Source: an uncultured Oscillospiraceae bacterium (GTDB lineage Bacteria; Bacillota; Clostridia; Oscillospirales; Oscillospiraceae). From it: a stretch of 6,942 bases of DNA. Shown here piece after piece: positions 5,531 to 6,942 of the stretch (positions within the stretch are counted from its first letter, which is position 1; every line of letters starts with the position of its first letter). The stretch lies in assembly GCA_934662925.1 (NCBI GenBank), contig CAKUKL010000079.1, forward strand, positions 1-6,942. Direction: 5' to 3'. The position numbers and the translations under genes are program-made. The notes under the pieces are model-generated. The model ran no database searches and had not been told where the DNA came from. It saw nothing but the letters and a program-made list of their open reading frames with translations.

Positions 5531-6391
5531 GTGGCCACCACCTACAACAATCTGTATCTGGACGCCCGCCGGGAGCTGAAGCAGGCCGGAGTGGAGGCCG
5601 CTCAGCTGGAGGCCCGGGAGTTGCTGTGTTTCGCGGCGGACAAGAGCCGCAGCCAGTTTTTCCGGGACATGAATCTCTACGTGGCCGACCATGTGGAGCG
5701 CCGCTTCCGGGAACTGATGGACCGCCGTCTGGCCGGTGAGCCGGTGGCGTACATCATCGGCGAGTGGGAGTTTTACGGCCTGACGCTGGACATCTGCCGT
5801 GACGTGCTCATCCCCCGGCCGGACACCGAGACGCTGGTGGACCGGGGCATCGTGTTCGTGAAAGACCTGCCCGACGGGGCGCGGGTACTGGACCTGTGCG
5901 CCGGAAGCGGCTGTGTTGGCCTTGCCGTCGCGGCCAGCTGCCCCAACACCCGGGTCATTCTGGCCGACTGGTCGGAGGACGCCCTGCGGGTGTGCCGCCA
6001 GAACGTCCGGCGGTGCAACCTGACCGCGCAGGTCAGCGTCATCCGCGCCAACGCGCTGGAAACGCCGTCCTCCGCGCTGTGGGACTTCGACCTGATCTTA
6101 TGCAACCCGCCGTACATCCCTACCGGCGACCTCGCCGGGCTGGACGCCTCCGTCCGGGATTACGAGCCAATGATGGCGCTGGACGGGGGAGAGGACGGCC
6201 TTGATTTTTACCGGGCTGTGGCCTCGGGCTGGAAGTCCGCACTGCGCCCCGGCGGGATGCTGGCCTTCGAGATCGGCTGCGATCAGGCCCCGGCGGTGGA
6301 GTACATCATGGCCGGGCAGGGATACGAGAATATCGAGACCTTCAAGGACCCCGGCGACCACTGGCGCGTGGTGGAGGGCATCCTGAATTAA
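5531..6391 (+). CDS. prmC: Peptide chain release factor N5-glutamine methyltransferase PrmC
   Basis: A 286-residue SAM-dependent methyltransferase of usual length. In this family the enzyme methylates the glutamine of the GGQ motif in release factors RF1 and RF2 in the cytoplasm, raising termination efficiency. The N-terminal helical domain (about 1-80) is followed by EFYGL (80-84) and the RPDTE motif (96-100). The Rossmann domain has the SAM-binding loop DLCAGSGCVG (121-130), and the diagnostic catalytic NPPY is at 192-195, where the substrate glutamine binds. The start is GTG at 5531, preceded by GGGAGG (5517-5522) with 8-nt spacing; no ATG nearby gives a better N-terminus. The Shine-Dalgarno begins right after the DUF1385 stop (5512-5514), so translation of the two is probably coupled. 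No release factor gene is in the window. Confidence 0.97.
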   Translation: MATTYNNLYLDARRELKQAGVEAAQLEARELLCFAADKSRSQFFRDMNLYVADHVERRFRELMDRRLAGEPVAYIIGEWEFYGLTLDICRDVLIPRPDTETLVDRGIVFVKDLPDGARVLDLCAGSGCVGLAVAASCPNTRVILADWSEDALRVCRQNVRRCNLTAQVSVIRANALETPSSALWDFDLILCNPPYIPTGDLAGLDASVRDYEPMMALDGGEDGLDFYRAVASGWKSALRPGGMLAFEIGCDQAPAVEYIMAGQGYENIETFKDPGDHWRVVEGILN

Positions 6392-6477
6392 AGTCCGTTT
6401 TATTGGACTTGCTGTATGAGAGACTGAGCGCGTGGGAAGCGTAAAGCACCCACGGAATCGGAAAGGACGGATGAAGC
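6392..6477 (+). promoter_or_regulatory. recA leader with two small hairpins; promoter not resolved
   Basis: The 86-nt gap between prmC and recA has an inverted repeat AAGTCC/GGACTT overlapping the prmC stop (6391-6396/6405-6410). A second is CGTGGG/CCCACG (6431-6436/6449-6454). AAAGGA (6462-6467) is the recA ribosome binding site, 10 nt before ATG. I see no convincing -35/-10 pair and no GAAC-N4-GTTC type LexA (SOS) operator, so recA may be read partly from upstream or use a non-consensus promoter. Confidence 0.35.
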
Positions 6478-6942
6478 ATGGCAGACAAGAAAAAGCCGAT
6501 GGAATCCCCGGCGCCCGCTTCGGATAAGAAAAAAGCGCTGGAAACGGCGATCTCCCAGATCGAAAAGGACTTTGGCAAGGGCTCCATCATGCGGCTGGGC
6601 GAAAACGCCCACATCGTGGTGGAGGCTATCCCCACCGGCTCGCTGTCGCTGGACATCGCGCTGGGCATCGGCGGCGTGCCCAAGGGGCGCATCATCGAGA
6701 TCTACGGCCCGGAATCCTCCGGCAAGACTACGCTGGCCCTGCATATCGTGGCCGAGGCCCAGAAGCGGGGCGGGGAGGTGGCCTTCATCGACGCCGAGCA
6801 TGCCCTTGACCCCACCTACGCCCGGGCGCTGGGCGTGGACATCGACTCCATGCTCATCTCCCAGCCGGACACCGGTGAGCAGGGCCTTGAGATCTGCGAA
6901 GCGCTGGTGCGCTCCGGTGCCATCGACGTGGTGGTGGTGGAC
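6478..6942 (+). CDS. recA: Recombinase RecA, N-terminal part (cut by window end)
   Basis: The first 155 codons of RecA, the ATP-dependent strand-exchange protein that forms filaments on single-stranded DNA and triggers LexA cleavage. After a Lys-rich, variable N-terminus of about 17 residues comes the oligomerisation helix region ([19 protein letters not shown]). Walker A is GPESSGKT at 77-84 (K83, T84). The DAEHALDP segment (105-112) holds the catalytic Glu at 107. The Walker B run VVVVD ends at D155, exactly at the window edge. ATG at 6478 is set by AAAGGA 10 nt upstream; an ATG at 6471 is out of frame. The core is intact as far as it goes; the remaining C-terminal part lies outside the window. 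Confidence 0.98.
   Translation, partial: MADKKKPMESPAPASDKKKALETAISQIEKDFGKGSIMRLGENAHIVVEAIPTGSLSLDIALGIGGVPKGRIIEIYGPESSGKTTLALHIVAEAQKRGGEVAFIDAEHALDPTYARALGVDIDSMLISQPDTGEQGLEICEALVRSGAIDVVVVD

Noticed and set aside
4483..5541. Long - strand frame opposite the DUF1385 gene
   Set aside because: Same compositional shadow; the + strand carries the family signature and membrane segments.

Overview
The window looks like chromosomal DNA from a GC-rich member of the Clostridia, probably the Oscillospiraceae. This is inferred from gene content, strong purine-rich Shine-Dalgarno sites, GTG starts, heavy G/C use at third codon positions, and Firmicutes-type DUF1385 and PrmC proteins. No 16S or other taxonomic marker is present, so the placement is tentative. 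All six supported genes are on the + strand.

Bases 1-370 hold about 2.4 tandem copies of a 152/153-bp non-coding repeat whose unit carries several perfect inverted repeats; the array probably continues upstream of the window. Bases 371-504 form a short leader with a possible extended -10 promoter. Next comes a tightly spaced pair: a lipoprotein with four FG-GAP/VCBS-like Asp-rich motifs (505-1869) and, 18 nt later, an OmpR/PhoB-type response regulator (1888-2577). The cognate-looking membrane histidine kinase (2897-4450) follows after an unusually long 319-nt gap. That gap holds a second, slightly diverged copy of the last 94 bp of the regulator gene region, and between the two copies lies a 130-bp GC-rich cassette of hairpins.

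After an 89-nt spacer with a possible promoter and a hairpin next to the ribosome binding site come a DUF1385 membrane protein (4540-5514) and, 16 nt later, prmC (5531-6391), the release-factor glutamine methyltransferase. The window ends inside recA (6478-6942 and beyond).

The most likely functional unit is an envelope-sensing three-gene module (lipoprotein, regulator, kinase) next to housekeeping genes for translation termination and recombination. The points most worth checking are the tandem hairpin repeat at the left end, the duplicated regulator tail with its hairpin cassette, and the possible link between the lipoprotein and the two-component system.
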